6,710 nucleotides of DNA from TMED27 sp963922705 (GTDB taxonomy: Bacteria; Pseudomonadota; Alphaproteobacteria; Micavibrionales; Micavibrionaceae), in assembly GCA_963922705.1 (NCBI GenBank), contig CAWUJS010000089.1, positions 1 to 6,710 of the forward strand. Reading direction: 5' to 3'. The translations under genes were made by a program, and so were the position numbers. How positions within the stretch are numbered: position 1 is the stretch's first letter; each line of letters opens with the position of its first letter. Below, in pieces: positions 1 to 5,187 of the stretch. The notes beneath the pieces were generated by a model. The model saw nothing but the letters and a program-made list of their open reading frames with translations. It was not told the DNA's origin and searched no databases.

Positions 1-1
1 T

Positions 2-598
2 GACCTCCCGATCATCGTCATCGCAAACGAGTTTCTGGATGCCTTGCCCTTCCGTCAATTTATTCATCTCGACAATCAATGGATGGAGCGTGTTATTGGT
101 ATCGATAATGATCGTTTCGTTTTTGGCGCTCGCCCCATTGATCCTGCGATAGCACCGAAAGATACAGGTGAAGACGGCGATGTTTTTGAATTTTCACCTG
201 CGCGGGAAAGTTTTGTTTTTAATCTTTGCGAGCGCATGAAAACCAATTGCGGCGCGGCGCTGCTCATTGATTATGGTCATGCCAAATCATCCTTTGGGGA
301 TACGTTTCAGGCCATCAAAGAGCATGAATATTCCAACCCTCTTGAGCATGTGGGAGATTGTGATTTAACATCCCATGTTCACTTCGAACCACTTAATCGC
401 ATAGCAAAGCAAGCCAATTGTATGACTCAGCCCATTATCACCCAGGGCGACTTCCTGAAAATGCTGGGAATCGAAGCGCGTGCAGCCTATTTAAAGGAAA
501 AAGGCGCAAAAAATATTGAAAAAGATTTGCGTCGCCTGACGGATCAGGATGAGATGGGGACATTATTTAAAGTGATGGATATACGTTATGGATACTGA
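2..598 (+). CDS. midA: Class I SAM-dependent methyltransferase, MidA/NDUFAF7 family (5' end outside window)
   Basis: The reading frame is open from base 2, so the gene starts before the window; 198 C-terminal residues are visible, of an expected 350 or so. The first visible residues, ANEFLDALPFRQF, match the conserved NE-hLDALP-RQ block of the family. Further on are LLIDYGH, a GDTFQAIKEHEYSNPLEHVG-like block, DLTSHVHF, TQGDFLKMLGIEARA, and the C-terminal EMGTLFKVM. The glycine-rich SAM-binding motif should lie in the missing N-terminal half. The mitochondrial relative NDUFAF7 dimethylates an arginine of the complex I subunit NDUFS2; the bacterial substrate is not established, so the role is inferred. 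The 3' end overlaps pgeF by 11 bases, which implies one transcript and translational coupling. A TTG at 44 is an internal leucine codon, not a start. The family call is very secure; the symbol is less so. Confidence 0.93.
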   Translation, partial: DLPIIVIANEFLDALPFRQFIHLDNQWMERVIGIDNDRFVFGARPIDPAIAPKDTGEDGDVFEFSPARESFVFNLCERMKTNCGAALLIDYGHAKSSFGDTFQAIKEHEYSNPLEHVGDCDLTSHVHFEPLNRIAKQANCMTQPIITQGDFLKMLGIEARAAYLKEKGAKNIEKDLRRLTDQDEMGTLFKVMDIRYGY

Positions 599-1388
599 AA
601 ATCTATATATAACCGCATCAGATTTCATTCCCAATGAAGCCCCTGTTTTTCACGGGTTTTTTGGCCGTCAAGGCGGTGTCAGCACAGGGATTTACAGCAC
701 ATTAAATTGCGGACCAGGTTCTCATGATAATCCTGCTCATATACACGAAAACCGCAAGGTTGTTAGCGATACCGCTGGTTGCGCGCCGGATCATTTGCTG
801 ACCCTTTATCAAGTGCATGGAAATAAATGCATTGCAGCCAGTGAACCTTATGAACCTAATACGCGTCCCCGGGCAGATGCGCATGTCACTGATAAAAAAG
901 GACTGGCGCTTGGTATTTTAACAGCCGATTGCGCGCCGATTTTATTTTACGGCATGAAAAGCGATCATTCCCCCGTCATAGGTGCAGCCCATGCAGGGTG
1001 GGGCGGTGCTCTCAAAAATGTCGCCACCAGCACGATTACAGCGATGGAAAATTTAGGCGCGGTGCGTGAGACAATATGCGCCGCAATTGGTCCTTCAATT
1101 GCACAAGGCTCATATGAGGTCTCTGAACCGTTTTTGACCCCTTTTTTAGAAGAAAACCCGGATAACAGACAATTCTTTATTCCCAGCCAAAAGCCGGGAC
1201 ACATGATGTTTGACCTTATCGGCTATAATGCTTTTAAATTACGCAAGCAAAATATTCACAATGTTACAGTAATGGGCGTGGATACATACACAAATGAACA
1301 GGATTTCTTTAGTTATCGCCGAACAACCCACCGCAATGAGCAAGATTACGGGCGTCAAATTTCGGTGATTATGATTGCTGGATCATAA
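588..1388 (+). CDS. pgeF: Peptidoglycan editing factor PgeF (YfiH/YlmD, multicopper polyphenol oxidase-like fold)
   Basis: A 266-residue protein of the usual family length. Family hallmarks run in order: RQGGVSTGIYSTLN (27-40), the YQVHG block with His77, LTADCAPI with Cys115, AAHAGWGG with His135, GPSIAQGSYEV (168-178), and a C-terminal FFSYRRTTHRN-GRQ block (240-257). His77, Cys115 and His135 correspond to the metal-binding triad of YfiH/YlmD. In E. coli, YfiH/PgeF is reported to keep wrongly built muropeptide precursors (L-Ser in place of L-Ala) out of the wall. Family members were earlier described as laccases or as purine nucleoside-processing enzymes, so biochemical names vary. The protein is probably cytoplasmic, as no signal peptide is seen. 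The ATG at 588 lies inside the end of midA, and the ribosome binding site is weak, fitting translational coupling to midA. Confidence 0.95.
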   Translation: MDTENLYITASDFIPNEAPVFHGFFGRQGGVSTGIYSTLNCGPGSHDNPAHIHENRKVVSDTAGCAPDHLLTLYQVHGNKCIAASEPYEPNTRPRADAHVTDKKGLALGILTADCAPILFYGMKSDHSPVIGAAHAGWGGALKNVATSTITAMENLGAVRETICAAIGPSIAQGSYEVSEPFLTPFLEENPDNRQFFIPSQKPGHMMFDLIGYNAFKLRKQNIHNVTVMGVDTYTNEQDFFSYRRTTHRNEQDYGRQISVIMIAGS

Positions 1389-1427
1389 GCCTTATATCAT
1401 GCTAATACAGAAATAACGATTGCACGG

Positions 1428-1457
1428 TTGATTTTTATATCATCATGCCCTTATATG
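1428..1457 (+). promoter_or_regulatory. Candidate promoter for prs
   Basis: TTGATT at 1428-1433 and TATATG at 1452-1457 are separated by 18 bases and could serve as -35 and -10 boxes. Transcription would start near 1464, leaving a very short leader before the ATG at 1477. Both boxes match consensus only partly, so the call is weak. The gap carries three similar 9-mers: TTATATCAT at 1392-1400 and 1435-1443, and TTATATGAT at 1451-1459. Confidence 0.25.
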
Positions 1458-1478
1458 ATCTCGCGGAGACGATGATAT
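1437..1478 (+). promoter_or_regulatory. Inverted repeat overlapping the first prs start codon
   Basis: ATATCATC (1437-1444) is the exact reverse complement of GATGATAT (1471-1478), which includes the first two bases of the upstream prs ATG. The 26-base loop holds the GGAG ribosome binding site (1465-1468). If the transcript starts upstream of 1437, this stem could hide the first start codon and favour the second ATG at 1498. This is incompatible with the candidate promoter at 1428-1457 being the only start. Confidence 0.25.
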
Positions 1479-2430
1479 GGCTAAAGAGTATAAAAATATG
1501 AAATTGATTGCTGCGAATTCTAATAAGGCTCTGGCGGAGTCAATCTCATCTTTCCTGGATATCCCACTCACGCAAACAAGTATCAAGCGCTTCTCCGACA
1601 ATGAAGTCTTTGTCGAGGTGATGGAGAATGTCCGCGGCAAGGATTGTTTTGTCATTCAATCGACCTCTTATCCCGCCAATGACCATTTGATGGAGTTGCT
1701 GATTGCCATGGATGCACTGAAACGTGGTTCCGCAAAGCGTATCACTGCCGTCATGCCTTATTTTGGCTATGCCCGTCAAGACAGAAAAACAGGCGGGCGA
1801 ACCCCGATTTCCGCGAAGCTTGTGGCGAATTTGATCACCGCCGCCGGCGCTGATCGTGTGTTAACGATGGAGCTTCACGCAGGTCAAATCCAAGGCTTTT
1901 TCGATATTCCAGTTGATAATCTCGTCATAGCGCCCGTTTTTGTACCGCATATCCGCGAAAAATTCAGCGGTGAAAAGGTTTGCCTTGTCTCCCCGGATGT
2001 TGGCGGTGTTGTGCGAACACGGTCATTGGCAAAGCGTATTGGCGCTGACCTTGCAATTATTGATAAGCGCCGCGAGCAAGCAGGTGTTTCCGAAGTTATG
2101 CACGTAATTGGTGATGTGAAGGGGAAAGTTTGCCTCCTTGTTGATGATATCGTGGATTCCGGTGGAACGCTCTGTAATGCGGCGGTCGCGCTGAAAGAAA
2201 GTGGTGCAAAAGAGGTTCATGCCTATGTCGTGCATGGGGTCTTATCCGGTTCATCGGTTCAAAAAATAGAAGCATCACCCATGGAAAAGCTGGTGATTTC
2301 CGATACAATCGCCGCGACTGACACGATAGAAGAATCTCCAAAAATTGACCAACTATCTGTCGCATCCCTGATGGGCGAAGCCGCTCGCCGCATCTACGAA
2401 GAACGCTCCATCAGCGCGTTGTTTAAATAG
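1477..2430 (+). CDS. prs: Ribose-phosphate pyrophosphokinase (PRPP synthetase)
   Basis: Makes PRPP from ribose 5-phosphate and ATP, feeding purine, pyrimidine, NAD, histidine and tryptophan synthesis; cytoplasmic class I enzyme. Numbered from the ATG at 1477 (317 residues): N-terminal half with RFSDNE (38-43), the ATP-binding loop YFGYARQDRK (95-104) and metal-site MELHAGQIQGFF (131-142); catalytic flexible-loop residues DKRRE (196-200); the PRPP/ribose-5-phosphate loop DDIVDSGGTL (223-232). All key residues are present. Two starts are possible. ATG 1477 has GGAG eight bases upstream. ATG 1498 gives MKLIAANSNK, which is where many family members begin, and has AAGAG upstream. The ribosome binding site favours 1477; family alignment favours 1498. 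No terminator is visible after the gene, so the next small gene is probably cotranscribed. Confidence 0.97.
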   Translation: MAKEYKNMKLIAANSNKALAESISSFLDIPLTQTSIKRFSDNEVFVEVMENVRGKDCFVIQSTSYPANDHLMELLIAMDALKRGSAKRITAVMPYFGYARQDRKTGGRTPISAKLVANLITAAGADRVLTMELHAGQIQGFFDIPVDNLVIAPVFVPHIREKFSGEKVCLVSPDVGGVVRTRSLAKRIGADLAIIDKRREQAGVSEVMHVIGDVKGKVCLLVDDIVDSGGTLCNAAVALKESGAKEVHAYVVHGVLSGSSVQKIEASPMEKLVISDTIAATDTIEESPKIDQLSVASLMGEAARRIYEERSISALFK

Positions 2431-2450
2431 TTTTTGTTTAAATTTGCTTC

Positions 2451-2822
2451 ATGATCGGACCGCACGAAGGAACAGAATTGGCGATGATGCTAGCAGGGGA
2501 AAAACCTCTTGCGATGTTTCATGACTCACTTCCCGATAGCGGTGATATTCCTGAGTATATCATACCCGAAAAAGCCTTTGCGCCGCATGTCGCATCAGGG
2601 ACAATCAAACGTATTTCAAAAGATGTTTTGAATTGTAAAAACGGCCAGACGATACGCTATGTTTGCTTTGCTGTGCGCGGACAGGAGTGGCGTGCGGAGT
2701 TTTTGCTTTGGTTGAAAGAAGAAAACCTGTCTGCGCGCCTTAAGCATAATCCATCGCATGATGAAATCATCGGTAAGCTTTTGGGCTATACCGATGAGGA
2801 TATTCTTTATTTTTTAGGGTGA
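2451..2822 (+). CDS. Conserved-looking small protein of unknown function
   Basis: I do not assign this 123-residue protein to a named family. It begins MIGPHEGTELAMMLAGEKPLAMF and ends with a GKLLGYTDEDILYFLG-like segment, followed by TGA. No signal peptide or membrane segment is evident, and the centre (about 64-90) mixes beta-like stretches with FAVRGQEWRAEFLLWLKEE, consistent with a small soluble globular protein. Codon use resembles its core neighbours, and it lies only 20 bases after prs with no terminator between, so cotranscription with prs is likely. No clear Shine-Dalgarno sequence precedes the ATG; the upstream stretch is T-rich. A later ATG at 2484 is possible but would cut off the distinctive N-terminus. 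I believe the gene is real; its function is unknown. Confidence 0.75.
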   Translation: MIGPHEGTELAMMLAGEKPLAMFHDSLPDSGDIPEYIIPEKAFAPHVASGTIKRISKDVLNCKNGQTIRYVCFAVRGQEWRAEFLLWLKEENLSARLKHNPSHDEIIGKLLGYTDEDILYFLG

Positions 2823-2869
2823 TTGAGATTACATTTTAGGAAAAAATACCTATTTAGTCAAGAATTCCA

Positions 2870-2898
2870 TTGATTTTTTATGAATAAATTCCTAATAT
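2870..2898 (+). promoter_or_regulatory. Candidate promoter of the antitoxin gene with TTAGGA sites
   Basis: TTGATT (2870-2875) and TAATAT (2893-2898) are separated by 17 bases, a good sigma70-like arrangement 43 bases ahead of the antitoxin start. TCCTAA (2890-2895) overlaps the -10 box. Its reverse complement TTAGGA occurs at 2836-2841 and again at 2925-2930, the latter running into the ribosome binding site. Repeated sites around the promoter fit the autorepression usual for Phd/YefM antitoxins, but this is inferred. Confidence 0.45.
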
Positions 2899-2940
2899 GT
2901 TCTCTATGTCATTCAAACCCAAGATTAGGAGAATAAGATT

Positions 2941-3126
2941 ATGCCCGATTACAACGGCCCTTATATTTACGCAACTATCCATGATTTTAAGAGCAATATT
3001 GCCAAATATATACGTTTGCTTGAGCAAGAGGCGTATGATGCAGTGCTTATTAAACGCTATGACAAGCCAGTTGCGTTTGTTTTACCTTATGAGAAAAAGG
3101 TGCGGGAGCATCAAGAAAAGGGTTAA
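2941..3126 (+). CDS. Short Phd/YefM-type antitoxin, apparently orphan
   Basis: A 61-residue protein. Residues 11-54 follow the Phd/YefM pattern: ATIHDFKSNIAKYIRLLEQE (start of the DNA-binding fold), then a beta hairpin with VLIKRYDKPVAFVLPYEK, matching the family's 'I-rrgkPvAvl-P'. Such proteins bind their own promoter and neutralise a RelE, Doc or similar toxin. AGGAG (2927-2931) lies nine bases before the ATG, a strong ribosome binding site. Most relatives are 75-90 residues long with a C-terminal toxin-binding tail; here the chain stops soon after the core fold, with only KVREHQEKG left. The stop codon lies at the edge of a palindromic repeat, and no toxin gene follows or precedes. It may be a truncated remnant, a solitary regulator, or an antitoxin acting on a toxin elsewhere. 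Confidence 0.8.
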   Translation: MPDYNGPYIYATIHDFKSNIAKYIRLLEQEAYDAVLIKRYDKPVAFVLPYEKKVREHQEKG

Positions 3127-3153
3127 AACCCTCGGGTCCGACCCGAAGATCGG
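3125..3153 (+). repeat. Palindromic repeat, copy 1
   Basis: A 29-base unit, matching copy 2 (3189-3217) at 26 of 29 positions. The core CCTCGGGTCCGACCCGAA (3130-3147) is identical in both copies and contains a perfect hairpin, TCGGGT-CCG-ACCCGA. It is much more GC-rich than its surroundings. The copy begins within the antitoxin stop codon (TAA at 3124-3126). It has no T-tract, so it is not a standard terminator. Confidence 0.8.
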
Positions 3154-3188
3154 GGCTACTTTTAAGGTTTGAGAAGCGAGACAAGATA

Positions 3189-3217
3189 AAAATCCTCGGG
3201 TCCGACCCGAAAAGCGG
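3189..3217 (+). repeat. Palindromic repeat, copy 2
   Basis: A direct repeat of copy 1, starting 64 bases further on, with the same 18-base core at 3194-3211. This copy can also form a competing stem: CGGGTCCG (3197-3204) pairs perfectly with CGGACCCG (3215-3222) around a 10-base loop. Copy 1 lacks that second arm. I do not recognise a named repeat family. It resembles in style the small interspersed palindromic elements of many proteobacterial genomes. Confidence 0.8.
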
Positions 3218-3267
3218 ACCCGGTTGGTAGGAGATTATGCTAACAATGATTAAAACACATAAAAAAA

Positions 3268-3295
3268 TTGACATACTTATTTTTTATTGTAGGTT
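3268..3295 (+). promoter_or_regulatory. Candidate promoter of the 3325-3732 gene
   Basis: A perfect -35 hexamer, TTGACA, lies at 3268-3273 in an A/T-rich tract. The best -10 is TAGGTT (3290-3295) with a 16-base spacer, which is a poor match. Transcription would start shortly before the gene's AAGG ribosome binding site (3313-3316). The TTG of this box is also a formal in-frame start for the downstream gene, which should not be used as one. Confidence 0.45.
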
Positions 3296-3324
3296 GCATA
3301 AAAAATAAGATTAAGGTTTTACAA

Positions 3325-3732
3325 ATGAATAATAAATTTGACAATTTAGTTAATATGGCCAATACACTTGCATATGCATTGAATGCTGTTGCTGATAGAA
3401 AAACTATTGAGCCTGAAAGAAAAACGGAACACGATGCCGATGGAAATTTTTTAAGAGAATCGGGTAGAATTGGTATAGATTTTAGATCGGCTGTTGTTAT
3501 CACGCTTGTGTCTATGAGCGCTCAAAACGCAGAAAAAATCATAGAAGACATTCGGACACAATATCCCAATGATGGTGTCGCTACAGATGCCGTTCAAAAC
3601 CTTGAAAAGGCGTATACTAATTACTTGAATTTCATGGCGGTATACAGCAATGAATCAGGACTAGAATCTCCGCAAGAAATTGCCTTAAACACTGCAAATA
3701 CTATGAGGGGATGGGTTAGTGATCGCTCGTAA
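3325..3732 (+). CDS. Unrecognised 135-residue protein
   Basis: I do not recognise this protein. From the ATG at 3325 it is 135 residues, begins MNNKFDNLVNMANTLAYALN, and has no signal peptide or clear membrane span. It looks mostly helical and acidic, with a charged segment at about 25-45 (DRKTIEPERKTEHDADGNF), then helix-like stretches with IDFRSAVVITLVSM (about 54-67), ending WVSDRS. AAGG eight bases before the ATG supports this start. An in-frame TTG at 3268 would add 19 residues but belongs to the candidate -35 box. The gene is more AT-rich than the housekeeping genes and uses AGA and ATA codons they use less, suggesting acquired or fast-evolving DNA. It is flanked by the palindromic repeats and by rplY; no neighbour gives a clue to its job. 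Confidence 0.65.
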   Translation: MNNKFDNLVNMANTLAYALNAVADRKTIEPERKTEHDADGNFLRESGRIGIDFRSAVVITLVSMSAQNAEKIIEDIRTQYPNDGVATDAVQNLEKAYTNYLNFMAVYSNESGLESPQEIALNTANTMRGWVSDRS

Positions 3733-3741
3733 ATAAAATCC

Positions 3742-3770
3742 TTGTAATTTTCGCGCGTATCTGTTTTATT
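3742..3770 (+). promoter_or_regulatory. Candidate promoter for rplY
   Basis: TTGTAA (3742-3747) and TTTATT (3765-3770) are spaced by 17 bases, each matching four of six consensus bases. They lie about 70 bases ahead of the rplY start, leaving a leader of about 60 bases. An rplY promoter is expected here because the preceding gene looks unrelated, but the match is only moderate. Confidence 0.35.
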
Positions 3771-3837
3771 CCGCATCAATGCTAACCGCGTCTGAATCCC
3801 CCTGGAGTTTGGCGCATTTAAATATAAGGAAAAAGCT

Positions 3838-4500
3838 ATGCCAAAGAATTATGCTTTGAAAGCGGAAATAAGAGATCGTGCCGGTAAGGGGATCGCACGC
3901 AGTCTTCGCCGCGACGGAAAAACCCCCGCTGTCATTTATGGTGACAAAAAAGAGCCAGTGAAAATCGCGCTCGATTCCAACACGATCAATACTGAATTTA
4001 ATAAAGGGCAGATGTTTACAACGCTTTGTGACCTTGAGGTTGGAAATGACAAGCATCTTGTGTTAGCGCGTGATGTGCAAACGCATCCGGTGACTGATGT
4101 CGTTGAGCATGTTGATTTTCTGCGCGTAACACCAAAGACGCAGATTGTTGTGAATGTCCCTGTGCAATTTATCAATGAAGATAAGTCACCGGGTATTCAG
4201 GAAAAAGGGATTTTGAACGTTGTGCGCTACACGGTTGAGCTGCGCTGTACGGCTGTTAATATTCCTGAAAATATTGAAGTTAACCTTGAAGGCAAAGAGC
4301 ATGGCGATTCTATTAATGTTTCTGATGCGCATCTGCCAGAAGGGGCGAAGCCGGTGATTGAGGATCGTGACTTTACGATTGCAACACTTCTTGCGCCGAA
4401 GAAAATTGAAGATGTCGCGAGCGACGCACCTGCTGATGGTGAAGACGATGCGGCTGCTGAAGGCGAAGATGCTTCTGAATCAGAAGAAGGCGGCGAATAG
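3838..4500 (+). CDS. rplY: 50S ribosomal protein L25 / Ctc family
   Basis: A 220-residue two-domain L25 (the TL5/Ctc form), longer than the single-domain E. coli protein. The N-terminal domain (about 4-94), which binds 5S rRNA in the central protuberance of the large subunit, shows RAGKGIARSLRRDGKTPAVIYG (14-35) and ends with HVDFLRV (91-97). The C-terminal beta domain spans about 98-188, with VPVQFINEDKSPGIQEKG and the SINVSDAHLPEGA block. Residues 191-220 form a highly acidic Asp/Glu/Ala/Gly tail, common in alphaproteobacterial L25. AAGGA (3826-3830) seven bases before the ATG fixes the start. A strong terminator follows at 4529, so most transcripts probably end there, although rplY-pth-ychF order is widely conserved. 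Confidence 0.96.
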   Translation: MPKNYALKAEIRDRAGKGIARSLRRDGKTPAVIYGDKKEPVKIALDSNTINTEFNKGQMFTTLCDLEVGNDKHLVLARDVQTHPVTDVVEHVDFLRVTPKTQIVVNVPVQFINEDKSPGIQEKGILNVVRYTVELRCTAVNIPENIEVNLEGKEHGDSINVSDAHLPEGAKPVIEDRDFTIATLLAPKKIEDVASDAPADGEDDAAAEGEDASESEEGGE

Positions 4501-4528
4501 GTTTTCGCACAATCTTATAAGAATACAT

Positions 4529-4558
4529 GAAAGGGGGCTTTGGGTTCCCTTTCTTTTT
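4529..4558 (+). terminator. Rho-independent terminator after rplY
   Basis: GAAAGGG (4529-4535) pairs perfectly with CCCTTTC (4547-4553), extendable by two G-U pairs to a nine-pair stem with a seven-base loop, and is followed directly by TTTTT (4554-4558). It lies 28 bases after the rplY stop. The formal TTG start of the long pth frame (4540) falls inside this hairpin, which rules that start out. Confidence 0.88.
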
Positions 4559-4605
4559 GCTTAGAGTCTATTATGTTTTCATTATTTCAAAAGAAGTCGA
4601 ATGCG

Positions 4606-5187
4606 ATGTGGTTATTGGTGGGGCTTGGAAATCCCGGAGATAAATATAAGAATAACCGCCATAATATTGGCTTTATGGTGCTCGACGCGATTGCCGAAGA
4701 TTGCGGCGTTTCATCATGGAAAGCGAAGTTTCAAAGCGCGATGGCGGAGGCGCGTATTGGTGATGAAAAAGTTGTTTTATTAAAGCCGCAAACTTTTATG
4801 AATGAGAGCGGGCAGGGGGTTGGCAAGGCGGCAAAGTTTTATAAAATCCCGCCAGAGCGGATTATCATTTTTCATGATGAGCTTGATTTAGCGCCGGGGA
4901 AAGTGCGCGCGCGGCTGGGCGGTGGCCTTGCCGGGCATAACGGTTTGAAATCTGCAAAAGCGCATTTGGGGACTGCCGATTTTTGGCGCGTACGGCTTGG
5001 GATTGGACATCCGGGGGATAAGCATAAAGTCAGCGGTTATGTGCTTTCGGATTTTGCGAAAAGTGAGCAGGCGTGGCTGGAGCGTTTAATCGATGGTTGC
5101 TCGCGGCATATAAATATCTTGCTAGCAGGAAAGAGTGATGATTATATGACCCGCGTTTCAGAAAGAGATAAAAGGATAGATTTATGA
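4606..5187 (+). CDS. pth: Peptidyl-tRNA hydrolase
   Basis: Cleaves peptidyl-tRNA released by stalled ribosomes, recycling tRNA in the cytoplasm. Numbered from the ATG at 4606 (193 residues, against 194 in E. coli), the active-site residues fall where expected: Asn9 in GLGNPG, catalytic His19 in NRHNIGF, Asn66 in QTFMNESG, Asp91 in FHDELDL and Asn112 in GHNGLKS; a GIGHPG motif sits near 133. The frame is open further upstream. ATG 4573 would add 11 residues (MFSLFQKKSNA), with only a weak AGAG ahead of it, and remains possible. The TTG at 4540 lies in the rplY terminator and is excluded. The stop overlaps the ychF start as ATGA, implying coupled translation. The promoter is unclear; expression may depend on read-through past the terminator. 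Confidence 0.95.
   Translation: MWLLVGLGNPGDKYKNNRHNIGFMVLDAIAEDCGVSSWKAKFQSAMAEARIGDEKVVLLKPQTFMNESGQGVGKAAKFYKIPPERIIIFHDELDLAPGKVRARLGGGLAGHNGLKSAKAHLGTADFWRVRLGIGHPGDKHKVSGYVLSDFAKSEQAWLERLIDGCSRHINILLAGKSDDYMTRVSERDKRIDL

Noticed and set aside
2837..2852. TAGG-N8-CCTA as a terminator after the 2451-2822 gene
   Set aside because: The stem is only four pairs and there is no T-run; it is more likely part of the antitoxin control region or chance.
2897..3172. A 91-codon + strand frame overlapping the antitoxin
   Set aside because: It covers the antitoxin in another frame, resembles no family, and runs into the palindromic repeat. The 2941-3126 frame has a better ribosome binding site and clear family similarity.
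3130..3222. The palindromic repeats as a CRISPR array or a standard terminator
   Set aside because: There are only two copies with one spacer-like interval, no cas genes, and no T-tract after either hairpin.
3237..3308. A 23-codon frame after AGGAG (3229-3233), sharing the pattern TAGGAG...ATTATGC with the antitoxin start
   Set aside because: The spacing to the ATG is only three bases, the peptide resembles nothing, and the frame runs across the candidate TTGACA promoter. The shared pattern is short enough to be chance.
3268..3324. N-terminal extension of the unknown protein from TTG 3268
   Set aside because: That TTG is part of the TTGACA box and has no ribosome binding site; the ATG at 3325 has AAGG eight bases upstream.
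4358..4564. A 68-codon + strand frame at the end of rplY
   Set aside because: It is an out-of-frame reading of the acidic L25 tail and crosses the terminator.
4540..4605. N-terminal extension of Pth from TTG 4540
   Set aside because: The TTG lies in the loop of the rplY terminator, and the added residues have no counterpart in the family.
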